A program made the position numbers and the translations under genes. A DNA stretch of 64,000 bases from Orientallactaga sibirica (lineage: Eukaryota > Chordata > Mammalia > Rodentia > Dipodidae): positions 14,197,501 through 14,261,500 of the forward strand of contig JAEOAD010000052.1 of the NCBI GenBank assembly GCA_036365145.1, written 5' to 3'. Shown here piece after piece: positions 25,601 through 37,764 of this stretch (positions within the stretch are counted from its first letter, which is position 1; each line of letters begins with the position of its first letter). Below the pieces are notes generated by a model. That model was given only the letters and a program-made list of their open reading frames with translations, was not told the DNA's origin and did not search any database.

Positions 25601-28600
25601 AACCTAAGCAAAAATCTATGGCAGGTGAGGTCATGAGCCTTAGGGTATAAAGCCTGCTCTTGTCTGACTAAATGTATATATCATTCACACCAAGCTGCCC
25701 TGAAAACACTATGCTTAATGTTCATATTCACATATTAACGCTACTCTCACTTCTGGTTAGAGAAGCTTCTCTTTTCAGATGGCGATGACCACTGGGATGA
25801 CCCAAAAGGCAACATAGTGCTGAGAAGAAGGGATGGAGGAGTGCCCAGCCCTGAAACACCTCTGTCACACCCTCCAAGGCTCAGGGACCATTGCGGAAGA
25901 GGGGGCGGAGAGAATGGAAGAGCCAAAGGAAGGGTATGACTTCTTACAATGCAACTGCCCAGACAGAAATTGGCCTCGATATCCATGACCTTGCAATGCC
26001 TAGCAATACCTTCACAAGACCCTCAAAATAGAAGAAAAAGATGATGACATCAAATTAAAAGAGACTAGTGGAGAGAGAGAGGGATATGATGGAGATTGGA
26101 GTTCTAAAGTGGAATGGGGGGAGGGGAGGGAAATAGCATGTGTTTTTTGTATGTAAGTATAGAAGTTGTCAATAAAAAAAAATAATACAAAAAAAACCAA
26201 AATGAGTTAGTTCTCGCTCGCAAGAGGGGATTGTCGCAAGGGGGGGGGGCTACCCCAACATGTGGCCCCTCTTGCCATCTCTCTTCTCATCTCTCCACCA
26301 TGTTGTAATTTTGCCACAGGGCACATTATCAAAGGTCACACAGATAGGGCGCCTGACATTGGACAGTGAGACCCAAAACCACGCGCCAAACAGACCTCTT
26401 TTCTTTGGAAGTACTCAGCTTCAGATGTTTTGTTACAGCAACAGAAAACAGATTAAATATAGTTGCTGATTCTATTATACTGTAGCACAGAACAAGTGTC
26501 AATCGCATATCGAGTGTGTGTGTGTGTGTGTGTGTAGTGTGATGACTGGCATATACACGTGTGTGTGCAGATACACACCTCATGTATACACAGGCCAGGG
26601 GAGAACGTCAGTGCCCTTCTCTATTGCCCACTTGCTGGTTTCCTTGGCATGGGGTCTCCTCCTCAGCCTGCACCTGCCATTGGCCAGTTAGCCGCAGCCG
26701 TGCCTCGGCGGTTCCTCTTCCCACGGGGTTGCAGCTGTGTGTGGCCGTGCCTGGCTTTCGTGCCTCAGCGGCCTCAGGCCCACTAGAGCTTCATGCTTAC
26801 TGAAAGAGTGCTCTTAACCACTCAGCCATGTCCCCAGCCCAAGGCTCTGTTTTTTTTTTTTTTTTTTTTTTTAAACTGCTTCTGGCCAATGTGTTAAGCT
26901 GGCCATCTCGCTCAATCTGCATGTGCTGAGATATGTGTCAAGGGCAAGCGAGCCCATGACACCCGTGTGTTCTACCTGGAACACAGGGAGACAATCTCAC
27001 CACAAAAGGAAGCTTTCTTATAGGCACTATAGCATCTCCCAACGTAATTTTCTATCTTGCCAATATTCCAGGCCATGGGCAGCAATGAATCAACTAGAAT
27101 ATCAGCTTCCGGATGCCTCGTAGGGTGGACTCAAACATTCTCAACAAATGGACGTGCACACACACATATCCAGTTAGTGTCTCCAGGACGAGGCCTGCAG
27201 ACATGAGCCCCGAGGCCCAATATGCTCTTCAGACGACTTTCCACATGCATCCGTCTATCCCATGCATCACACCCAAGCTTCCCTCACAAAGTCCTTGAGC
27301 AGCTTCCTCTTTGGAAAGCTTGTTGATGACTGCCTAGAACATTCCATGAGTGTCATATTCAGAGCCCAGGACAGATATTCTAGACAAACAGCAAAGCAGT
27401 GCCTTGCTGGCCTGGGCAGCACCTGAAAGCAGTGTGCACACCGTGTAAAGGGAGCATGGGTTGGCTGGCTTTGCATTCTGCCGCAAGGGATTTCTGTGTT
27501 TCTTTGAAGAATGAAGGCTTTAAGGCAGAGACAATGTCATAAATCCACTGAACTACCACTGGGCTCTTTGTAGAATGTTACCTAGCATGGGGTCAATGCT
27601 CAATAAATGCTTTCTGATAATGATGTTATCATTATTTTAGTTAAAGAGTAATCACACACAAGCACCTGTAGAGCTATTTCCTTGAACTCCTCTCCGGTTT
27701 TGAACTCAGACTGTGGGGAAATCCCTTGCTATTTTAAAGTGGCTCTGACTCAGGTGAGTTCAGGCCTCAAGTGAGTTGAAGATTTCTGAACACAAGCTGG
27801 GTACCTGTCGTGGGAATTGAGTCCGAGGGGTCCTGGTCAGGGCAAGTGAACTCCGTCCCTTCTCTTACCTGAAATAAGACATGGGAGAAATGAGAAGAAA
27901 CACATCTGACTCAATGAGAGACGGAGTGGGAACCGACCTTTGTTTTGGAAACTATCATTGAAGAAAGTAAAACCTTGCTGTTCTCTAAGAATTCTCTCTC
28001 TCCTTCAGCCCTTACCACCCACTGTGCACAGCACACTGTTCTTAAGTCAGCCTCCGCCCTTCCCCGAGTCCACTGGAACAGTGGAATCCCTGCACAGCGC
28101 AGCCTCCGGGCCCGAGGCCTCCTCCCCAGCCTTCTCTCAACAGGGCATAACAAGACTCCTTCGCTTCGATCTCAGTCCAGAGACCTCCGTCTGTGCTGTT
28201 CAGTACTGTGCCTCCAAAGCCCAATGTGATGGTTGGCACCAGATGATCGAATTGATTTGCTGATTGAACAAATAAATGACCACCCTGCCTCAAGTCCATT
28301 GTCCCTCACATCAGACCTTGACTGAAGTCCCCTCTCTTGCACACCCCAGAACCTTCACCCAAGCCATTACCCCTACCATTCGCTTTCTCCTTCCACCCAT
28401 TGGGGCCAACTTTAGTCATTCTTCAAGAAGAGGTCATGGGTACCCTTAGGGAAGTCTTCTGTAATTTTCTGAGTTCGTTTCTTTTCCGATAGCCCCCCCA
28501 TGAAAATTTTCATTCCAGTTGTTAATATATTGCACATAAGTACTGGTTGGCATAAGTTTCTCTGCCAAACTGTATATTGCTGTCCTTGGGTCAAGCAATA

Positions 28601-31600
28601 TATCCATCTAGTTACTCAACTAACCAATAGCTACTGGGTCCCCAAGTCCTGAGCTTGCATTCTAGCAGGTGGTAGGGATTTAATAAGTGCATCCTGAGAG
28701 ATAATACCAATCCCCTTATCAGATGATAGCAATGCCAATGGTTATGTACAGCTCACGGCACGGCATGGCAGATATTGTTAAAAGTGCTTCGTGTGTCTAA
28801 CCTAGTGCATGCAAGCCCATGACTATGCTGGTAAGACAATTGCTGCCACTACTTCCTGCGGGAGCGGAAGTGCTTGATCACTGACACAGAGCCAGGAAGT
28901 TACCTCACCTCCCTGTGCCATACTTCCTCCCAGATGCATTTATAACATTAGTTAAGCAGTATGGGGCACACTGATAATTGAGTCTTTCACACTGGGCCTC
29001 ATAAGGTGGAAGCCCACCACTTGGAGGAAATGTTTTTGTTTTTGTTTTTTTTTCTCATTAAAACAGGACTTAGGACAGAGTTCAACTCAATCCACGTTGT
29101 CTCTGGTTACCTGACAACATAGATGCCAACCTTTGGGTGTTTCTGGGTTCCCCGAGGAGTACACAAAGTACCCTATCTAATCTCAGCAGGAAACACCAGA
29201 AAGTGACACTGACTGAGATAAGCCATGAGCACATATGAGTGAGAGGTAAACCCTCCGGGCAGGGACCAGCTTCTAAGTCTTCTTTGTTCGCAAACTGCCT
29301 GTTCACCAATGTGTGTAACCTCTCTGCTTTCTCTTCATATTGAGAGTCTAGGGGAGCTTAGAGGACTCGCTGGAGATCTGGGAGGGTCTGAGGCATCTTG
29401 TCTCACATGAAAGCAAGTTGGGAGCAGGCAGTGCCACGCCACCCTGTCACCCCATGACCCTGTGGGAGCTGGTCACTCAGGTGGGGCTACGATGGTACTC
29501 TAGGGAGATCTGCTTCCAGGCATCGAAGGAACTGCCATCCCCCTGATTGTTTAACCTTCTCCCAGCCTGTGCTGACTCACTTCAGAAGCGGTGATAACCT
29601 CCACAGCTCTGCGGACCTCATTGTGCCTGGAGGCCAGCGGAGTTCCAGGCATAGACAGCCACGTGGAAAGTAGAAACAACTTAATATTCAGAGGTTCGTC
29701 TGCATGCCTGTCGGCCACAGGAGCACTGTCCTTACCTCCAGCTTCCCTGAAGGTTTCAGCAGTTTGCTTCGGTAGTTGCTGTTCTTGTAGGTGAACAGAT
29801 AAGGGCTCTCCTGCAGAGAAAGGTAACGTGTAGCCATGACCCAGAAATCTTTATCCTTCAGTGTTCAGGGCTTGGCATCCGCATAGCTTTGACTAAACTG
29901 GAACCTTCACATGAACCTTCCAATGGTGGCCAAACCTCTCTCTGGCCCTTCTTCTCCTTGCTGTCCATTGCCCTGCTGAAGCCCTTCAAGGCTTTGGAAG
30001 CCAGCAACGTTGGCTCCCTCTGTCCTAGAGGTTCTTGTTAGTGGTCTAAGGACACATTTCTCAACAAAAGACTTAATGTTAAGTTTCTTGGCAGCCAGAT
30101 CAGGAGGAAAACAAGGTGAATTATACAGTTCTTATGACCTAGTCACAACAAACTAATTCAACAACAAAACCAAACATCTGACTAGCATAAAATGGTAAAA
30201 GGAATCTCAATCATTGATGTTATTTCCTCAACTATATATTTGATAATATTAATTATATATCTGTGACCTGCTGGGCACATTTAAGATATAGCCTTCAAGA
30301 CCCCTAAGGCATTCAACATCTCTTTCTCCTTCTTTCCTGAGATAGAGGAAGGGCTGGAAATGGCATATGAGGCACAAGGCCAGAGCAGCAGAGAAGCGTG
30401 TGGGGCTGTCATGGGCGATCAGGAGAGTGGTGGTTTTCCTTCTATGGCTTTCGTGGGTGTGGAGGCCTCTGCTGTGCTGGCACAGACATAAGCCTCAGGA
30501 CAGCCACATGCCAGAGCTGTACAGAGGTGTACAGCTTGACCACCAGATGTCAGAGGCCCAGAAGAACTGACCCATGACTCAGTCACTAAGACACCGTGTG
30601 GGGTTTTGGTTCAGGTGTCCTCCATAAACTTAGGCATTCTGAATGCTAGGTTCAGCTGATAGAAATTTGGGAATTAACGCCTCCTGGAGGCAGTGTATTG
30701 TTGGGGGCGGATTTATGGGTGTTATAGCCAGTGTCCCCTTGCCAGTGTTTGGCACACTCTCCTGTTGCTGTTGCCCACCTGATGTTGGCCAAAGTGTGAT
30801 ATCCACCCTCTGCTCATGCCATCATTTTCCCCTGCTACCATGGAGCTTCCTCTTGAGTAAGCCAAAATAAACCATTTTTCCCCACAAGCTGCCCTTGGTC
30901 GGGTGATGCCTGCAGGCAATGCGAACCTGACTGTAACACCCTGCTTCCCAGCAAAATGCGCATGCTCACCCACCTCTCCTCCCAACACCACCCTGCGCCT
31001 CTTACCCGAGAGGGACATTTCATTGTCTTCTTTCCTGTGGCACTCAGCAGCTCATTCTTGTGTCCAGCCGGCTCCATCTGTGAAAGAAGGTGACAACTAG
31101 AAGTCTCGCTCAGAAAGCGGCCCTCCAGGGCACCACTGAGAGAGGCTTGTTCACCATGTGACCTCAGGCCCAGCAGGATCAGCAGCCCTCAGGGAACTCA
31201 CGAGAAATGGACATTTCCAGCTCTGTCCCCAACCTCCTGAATCAGAAGCTCAGCCTGGGGTGCAGTGTTTCCATCTGCACCCCCCCCCGGGGCTTCTGTG
31301 AGACCCTCAAGTGAGAGGACCTTGGAGTGAGGACTCGTGGGGCCTCCCAGTCGACCCCTCCTGACAGTGCGGCAGAGAAACTGAACAGGGGCGGGGTGAG
31401 CTGGCCAGGGTGACACTGGTGACCTGAATCCAACTAGCAGCAGGCCCCATGGCTTCCTCATCCCTGGAGCCAGTAGCCCATTTGCATCTGGTCTTCTTCG
31501 TTGGTGCCCAGCTCTTGGCTGGCTCACTGATGACGTTTCCCTCAGAGAGGAGAGCTTGTGTAGAAAGCATGTGTTCTCTCCCCATCTCCCCACTTCCTGC

Positions 31601-32761
31601 AGCCTTGATCTAGTTGCACATAAACCCAGGCCCCTTCCTACAGTCTTGACGTACATGCACATAAACCCAGGCCCCTTCCTACAGTCTTGACGTACATGCA
31701 CATAAACCCAGGCCCCTTCCTGCATCCACAGTCTACATGCACATAAACCCAGGCCCCTTCCTACAAACCTACATGCACATAAAAATTCCTACAGTCTTGA
31801 ACATGCACATAAACCCAGGCCCCTTTACATACACATGCACATAAAAGGCCCCTTCCCAGTGACATGGCAGTCTTGGGTCATGCACATAAACCCAGGCCCC
31901 ATCACAGTCTTGGGCATGCACATAAACCCAGGCCCCTTGACAGGACATGCACATAAACCCAGGCCCCTTCCTACAGTCTGAAATAGGCCCCTTCCTAGTC
32001 TTACATGATATAAACCTAGGCCCCTTCCTACCAGTCTTGACGCACATGCACATAAACCCAGGCCCCCAGCATAACAGGCCCCTTCCTACAGTCTTGGCGT
32101 ACATGCACATAAAAAAAGGCCCCTTCCAGTCTTGGAAGGCATAAACCCAGCCCCTTCCTGCATCCACAGGAATGAGTTAAAGGGAGAGGGCCTTCCTCAC
32201 AGTCTTCATGTAGGGTCAAACCACATCAAACCTTGGCATCAATGGCACTAGAGGTGAGCCAGTGCTCACCTCTAAACCTGCAGCCACCCCTGAAGGGGAG
32301 CTGGTTTTGAAAAAAATTGTTTTGCAGGGCTAAACCGAGGCCCCTCAGTGGTTAAGACACTTGCCTGCAAACCTCTGAGGACCCTCCTTTTGTTTTGTTT
32401 TGTTTTGTTTTGTTTTGTTTTGTTTTGTTTTGTTTTGTTTTGTTTTGCAAGGTAGGGTCTCACTCTGGTCCAGGCTGACCTGGAATTAACTATGTAGCCT
32501 CAGGGTGGCCTGGAACTCATGGCGATCCTCCTACCTCTGCCTCCCTAGTGCTGGGATTAAACGCGTGCACCACCACGCCTGGTGGTAAGGACCCTGGTTT
32601 GATTCCCCACTACCCACTTAAAGCCAGATGCACAAGGTGGCACCTGTGTCTGGAGTTTGTTTTCAGTGGCAGCAAGCCCTGGTGCCCCCATTCTCTCTCT
32701 CAAATTAATAAAACAATTCCAGGTCAGCCTGGACCAGAGTGAGACCCTACCTTGCAAAACC

Positions 32762-32803
<42 letters not shown>

Positions 32804-33876
32804 GCAAAACAAAACAAAAACAAACAAAAAAAACCGACCTTGTTTTGTGGGCCAGGAGTGTAGCTCAGTTGTTAAGTGCCTAGCATGGAAGAAGCTCTGG
32901 GTTCGATCCCCAGTACAATACAAACTGGGTGTGGTGGTGCAGGCCTGTAATCCCAGCACTGGCAGGTAGAGGAAGAAGGATCAGAAGTTCAAGATCATCT
33001 CTGGCTACATAGTGAGTTTGAGGCTAGCCTGGGTTACAGGAGACCCTGACTGAACAACAAAACCCACAAAGGTTCTTTTGTTATTCTAAAATGCTCTTTA
33101 TGCAGGCATAAATGCTCAAGAAGAAGCCCACGGTGTCTTGGAAAGGGCAGAGTGCCTTTGGCCCCTTCTGTTTCCACAATTAGGAGTCTCATGCTTTGCT
33201 CTCAGCGCTGCCGCCCACTGTGCTGGGCTCCAGTAGCACCTCTGCTCACCATCCTCCCCTATAAAGACACTGACAAGGATCAGGAAGCTTCAACTGTGAG
33301 GACTTCAGATCCCCTGTGATTAGAACCCCAGATCGCAGAAGGAACTTTACCCAACTGTGACCGGTTCTCACCCAGTGGCAGGAGATGCAGATAAGGGGAG
33401 GAGTGGAAGCCTGGGGCTCTGGGGCTGAGCGAGGAACTGGGTTCCCCATATCCTTTCGGTTTTATTCTGATAGTGGCCACTCCTAGAAACACAAGACCCA
33501 CCCAAGACAATCACAGCTGCTCACAAAGCTCAGAAAGGAGAGTCCTAGGGGCTGGCTTCAATGGCCAGGCAGTGTTTTGCTTTGCTTTTGTCTTTTCCCT
33601 AATCTTTCAAGAATTTGAGAATCTAGAAAGAAACCTTGAGACAGCAATGTCTTAAAGATTCCGATCGAATGAATAGAACAGAGCCTATTTTTTCAAGGAC
33701 CTCAAAGAAAGATAATTTATAGGTTTAACCAACAAATCTGATTCTATTAAGAACTTAGTCCAAGCCAGGCGTGGTGGTGCAGGTCAGGAATCCCAACACT
33801 TGGAAGGCTGAGGCCAGCCTGGGTTATACATACTGAGTTGCAGGCCAGCCAGAGTACAGAGTAAGACCCCACTTCG

Positions 33877-33925
<49 letters not shown>

Positions 33926-36900
33926 CTTACTCTAAATGTCCTGGCATTAGTCGCCTGCATTGTTCTTTTATAGCTCTTTATCCCCAGAGGGAGTGGAAAA
34001 ACTCTTAGTGAGCTGGTACAACCCTCTCTCTGCAGACACCCTGCCCTGCCCTGCCCAGATGCACATAGGCTGGGTTTACTCCGTGGATGACTAGGGCCAG
34101 TCTGTGCTTTTATTTCATTTCCTGGTCCTTGAATTGCCGCGCAACCACCATTCTGCTGAAAACATCCTCTCTGAGGAACAGAGTTCTTCTTAAGTGGGAG
34201 CAATTCTTGAATTTCTTTTCTTGCCTGGTGGTTCAAAGTCCCTAAGAATGTGTCCCTTTACTACCACTAGAGAAGAATTCCCAAGGCTGGGTGTGGTGGC
34301 AAACATCTTTAATCCTAGCACTCAGGAGGCAGAGGTAGGAGGATCTCCACGAGTTCAAGGACACCCTGAGACTACACAGTGGATCCCAGGTCAGCCTGAG
34401 CTAGAGTGAGACCCTACCTTGAAAAACCAAAAAAATAAAATAAAATAAAATAAATCCCATAATAGCGGGGCATGGTGGCACATGCCTTTTAATCCCAGCA
34501 CTCGGAGGCAGAGATAGGAGGATCACCATGAGTTCGAGGCCACCCTGAGACTACATAGTGAATTCCAGGTCAGCCTGAACTAGAGTGAGACCCTACCTCG
34601 TGGAAAAAAAAAAAAAAAGAACTTCCCCAATCTACAGAGGGAGCAACAAAAAGGCCCTAGGAAATGAATTCTGTCCCAAACATAAAGTCCCCGTCAGCTC
34701 CGTGCAGGGAGCGTGGGATCCTGCAGCTGGAGCAGCTCCATTCTAGGCAAGTGCAAACAGGACCACCCCTGGGTGTGTGTGGAGCTCCGAGCTCGGGCTG
34801 ATGTCCAGGGATGGGGCGCGGGGCACGTGCAGAGCAGAAAGGTCTGATCAGGACACAGGAGGCAGGCACAGGCCCGTGTCCACAGCAGCTCTGCTGGTCC
34901 CACTCTGCCACCGTCCACTTGGAGGGAGAGCCTTCCTCAGGCTCTGGGTTTGTGAATATGGCATAAAGCACACAGCGAGCTGAAGGACGAGGAGGGAGCC
35001 CCAGGCTCCTGTACTTTCACAAGCCCTCAGAGGCTCCTCCGGGGTCACTATATCTTGTTGGCAGGTAGAGAAAAATGAAACTGTATCAAGAACCAAGTAG
35101 AAATGGGACACGGGCCAGAATCATTTTCTGACACCCTCGCCCAGGGCCCTTCGCTCTGCCCTAACCTGTCACATTCCTGATCATTCACAGGCAGAGTCGG
35201 GCCTGCAGGAGCTGTGGGTGAGTTCCAGCCGAATCATAGGTGGCCTGGCATTTTGCCAGTGAGGAAAGTGGGAGACTCGCACACGTAGGAGACTTCTCTT
35301 TCCCATTCTGGACTATGGGAGCCTTGAAGGGCTTGTTGGGAAACTGTGGCCTGTGAGTGGTTGGACATGTCTGGGGACAGTGGGTAGCTGTCCACCTAGG
35401 ACAATGCCACCTCCTCTGTGGAGACTTCATGACCTTTACTGTACCCTGGGCCTTGAAGGAGAGACCCCTGGGTAGATGCTGGACTCTCCAGCAGGTTGGA
35501 GGACACCAGACCAACGGCACGCCTTAGTGGTCTGATCAACAAGGACATCCAAGACAAGAGAAAGAGAAAGGTACCTTGGCCTGTCCCTGCCCTGCCCTCA
35601 CCAACACCTCCTCCTCAGGCTCCAGGACTCCATCTGTGCCATGGGCTTCACAGATCGTACCAGCCTCCTCTGAGCCCTTGCAGCTGAATACCTCTGCACC
35701 TTCAGCTCACAAAGGCCCCCTTACCAAGGATGCCCACCCTGCTTTCTGCCCACTAATTGCTTCATGTCCCATGTCACCTCCCCAAAGCCACTTCAAATCC
35801 AATTTCCAAATCCCCTTCTGAGCTCACTGTTCACGCTGTATCTGGGGTACATCCCTGCCAGCTGGGTCATTTGTGCCCTTGTCCCTCTGGTTATCTGTCC
35901 CTTCCCAGCGAGCCCTTAAGCTACATGAGGACAGGGGCCACGCTCAGTGTTCCTCGTACATGCCTTGGCTACCAGCACTGGGAAGGGCATGGCGGAGGCA
36001 TGCTATTTGTTGGTCGGGGAAAGGTGGCGCCGAGTCAGGCTTCTCCTGAGAGAGAGGGTGGTAAGAGGGCAGCCCCCCAACTAGGAGGCCTCCGGTTTGA
36101 TCTCTGCCCCTCACAGAAGAGGGACTGGGGGATTATCCCACCCAATGGCTAGGTCCACTAACAAGAGTGTCTCCATCAATGAAATGTGATGCCTTCTGCA
36201 AAGGAAAGTGTGTGTCTACACACGGGGCCATTGGGGTTGTGGGATTGCCCCCTGCTCCCCACTGCTCTGTCCTCCGTCAGCCCCTGGGACCAAGGTGCAG
36301 CTGTGGATGTGCTCAGCGCTGAGCACCGGTTGGGGAGATGGCGAGAAGCACTTCTAAGCCACAGAAGAAGAAGAGAAATCAATTTCTATTGCTGGAGCTC
36401 TAAAAATAGGAGAGTGTGGAATGTGGTGGGGTGGTGGTGGAATAAATGGATTCTGTCTGGTGCCCTGGAAAGGCTCTAAGCACTGGGGGCACCTCCCACC
36501 ACCGAGGATCCCCAAGGCCCAAAGACACGGGAAACCTGTCACTGTCAACGTACAGACAGCTGCAGCACATGTGAGGGACCCAAATGTGCAGGGTCAGGGG
36601 TTGTAGAAAGGAACAGAGACCCTGAGTTCATGCAGCCAGAAAAGGCAGGATCTGGATTTCAGCCCTGGTCACCACTCAGAAGTCTGTGCTGGCCCCAGCC
36701 ACCACCCTGGTCACCACTCGGAAGTCTGTGCTGGCCCCAGCCTCTACCCTGGTCACCACTTAGAAGTCTGCACAGAACCAGATAACCCTGTCACCAGGAA
36801 AGTGAGCAGGACTGCCAGGGGAGCCTGGTCAGCACTTGGAGCCTCACCAGGCGAGGTCTGGTCACCACTTAGAAGTCTGTACTGGACCCTGGGACCAGTG

Positions 36901-37729
36901 GGCTGCGCTGGCCCCAGCCTCTACCCTGGTCACCACTCGGAAGTCTGCGCTGGCCCCAGCCTCTACCCTGGTCACCACTCGGAAGTCTGCGCTGGCCCCA
37001 GCCTCTACCCTGGTCACCACTCGGAAGTCTCTGGCCCCAAGGTACCCGGAAGTCTGTGCTGGCCCCAGCATCTACCCTGGACCTTTAAACATGCACAGAA
37101 CCAGATAAGTGTGAGGAAAGTGAGCAGGACTGCAGGGGAGCCTGCGCCTTGGAGCCTCACCAGGTCGTAGGTCTTCCACACTGACCCTGGACAGTGGGCT
37201 GGCCTCTGGGGAAAGTGGCCCTTGGGGGACTCCTGTCTCTGGAAGGTGGAGCTTCTGAGGTTCTGCTGGGCAGCATCGCCACGAAGTTCTAACGTCCTGC
37301 AACCCCTCTTGCATGCAGTGGGCAGAATGGTGCTTTGCAGGTAGGTCCCCAGGCTGGTGCCAGCCCCATATCCATGTACTCACCATGCTGTTCCAGAGAC
37401 CGAGGGCGATTGTGGTGGGATCCTGGGGTGAAGGCCTCTCCTGGAAGAGAATAAGGAAGGAGAATAAGGAAGGAATCCACACACCAGTGTTGTCCAAGCA
37501 ATGGGGTCGGGGGACCCTAACCATCCAGCTCTGTCCCTCAGCTGTCCACCTCCCTAATAATGCCAGCATTTTCAGGAATGCTGTCTGGGGTCAGGTCTGA
37601 AGGCCAGTGTAGGCAGGAGTGAGAGGAACACCAGGTTACTCCACGTTATCACGGCTCTTCAGACCGAACTTATCTGTGGTCTGAGGAGGATGGTGAAGGG
37701 GACATGGACATTAGCACTCTTCATCTTTC

Positions 37730-37764
<35 letters not shown>

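Noticed and set aside
31198..31725. 175-codon minus-strand frame
   Set aside because: Extends into the 43-bp minisatellite and has no match to PLB1 or another family.
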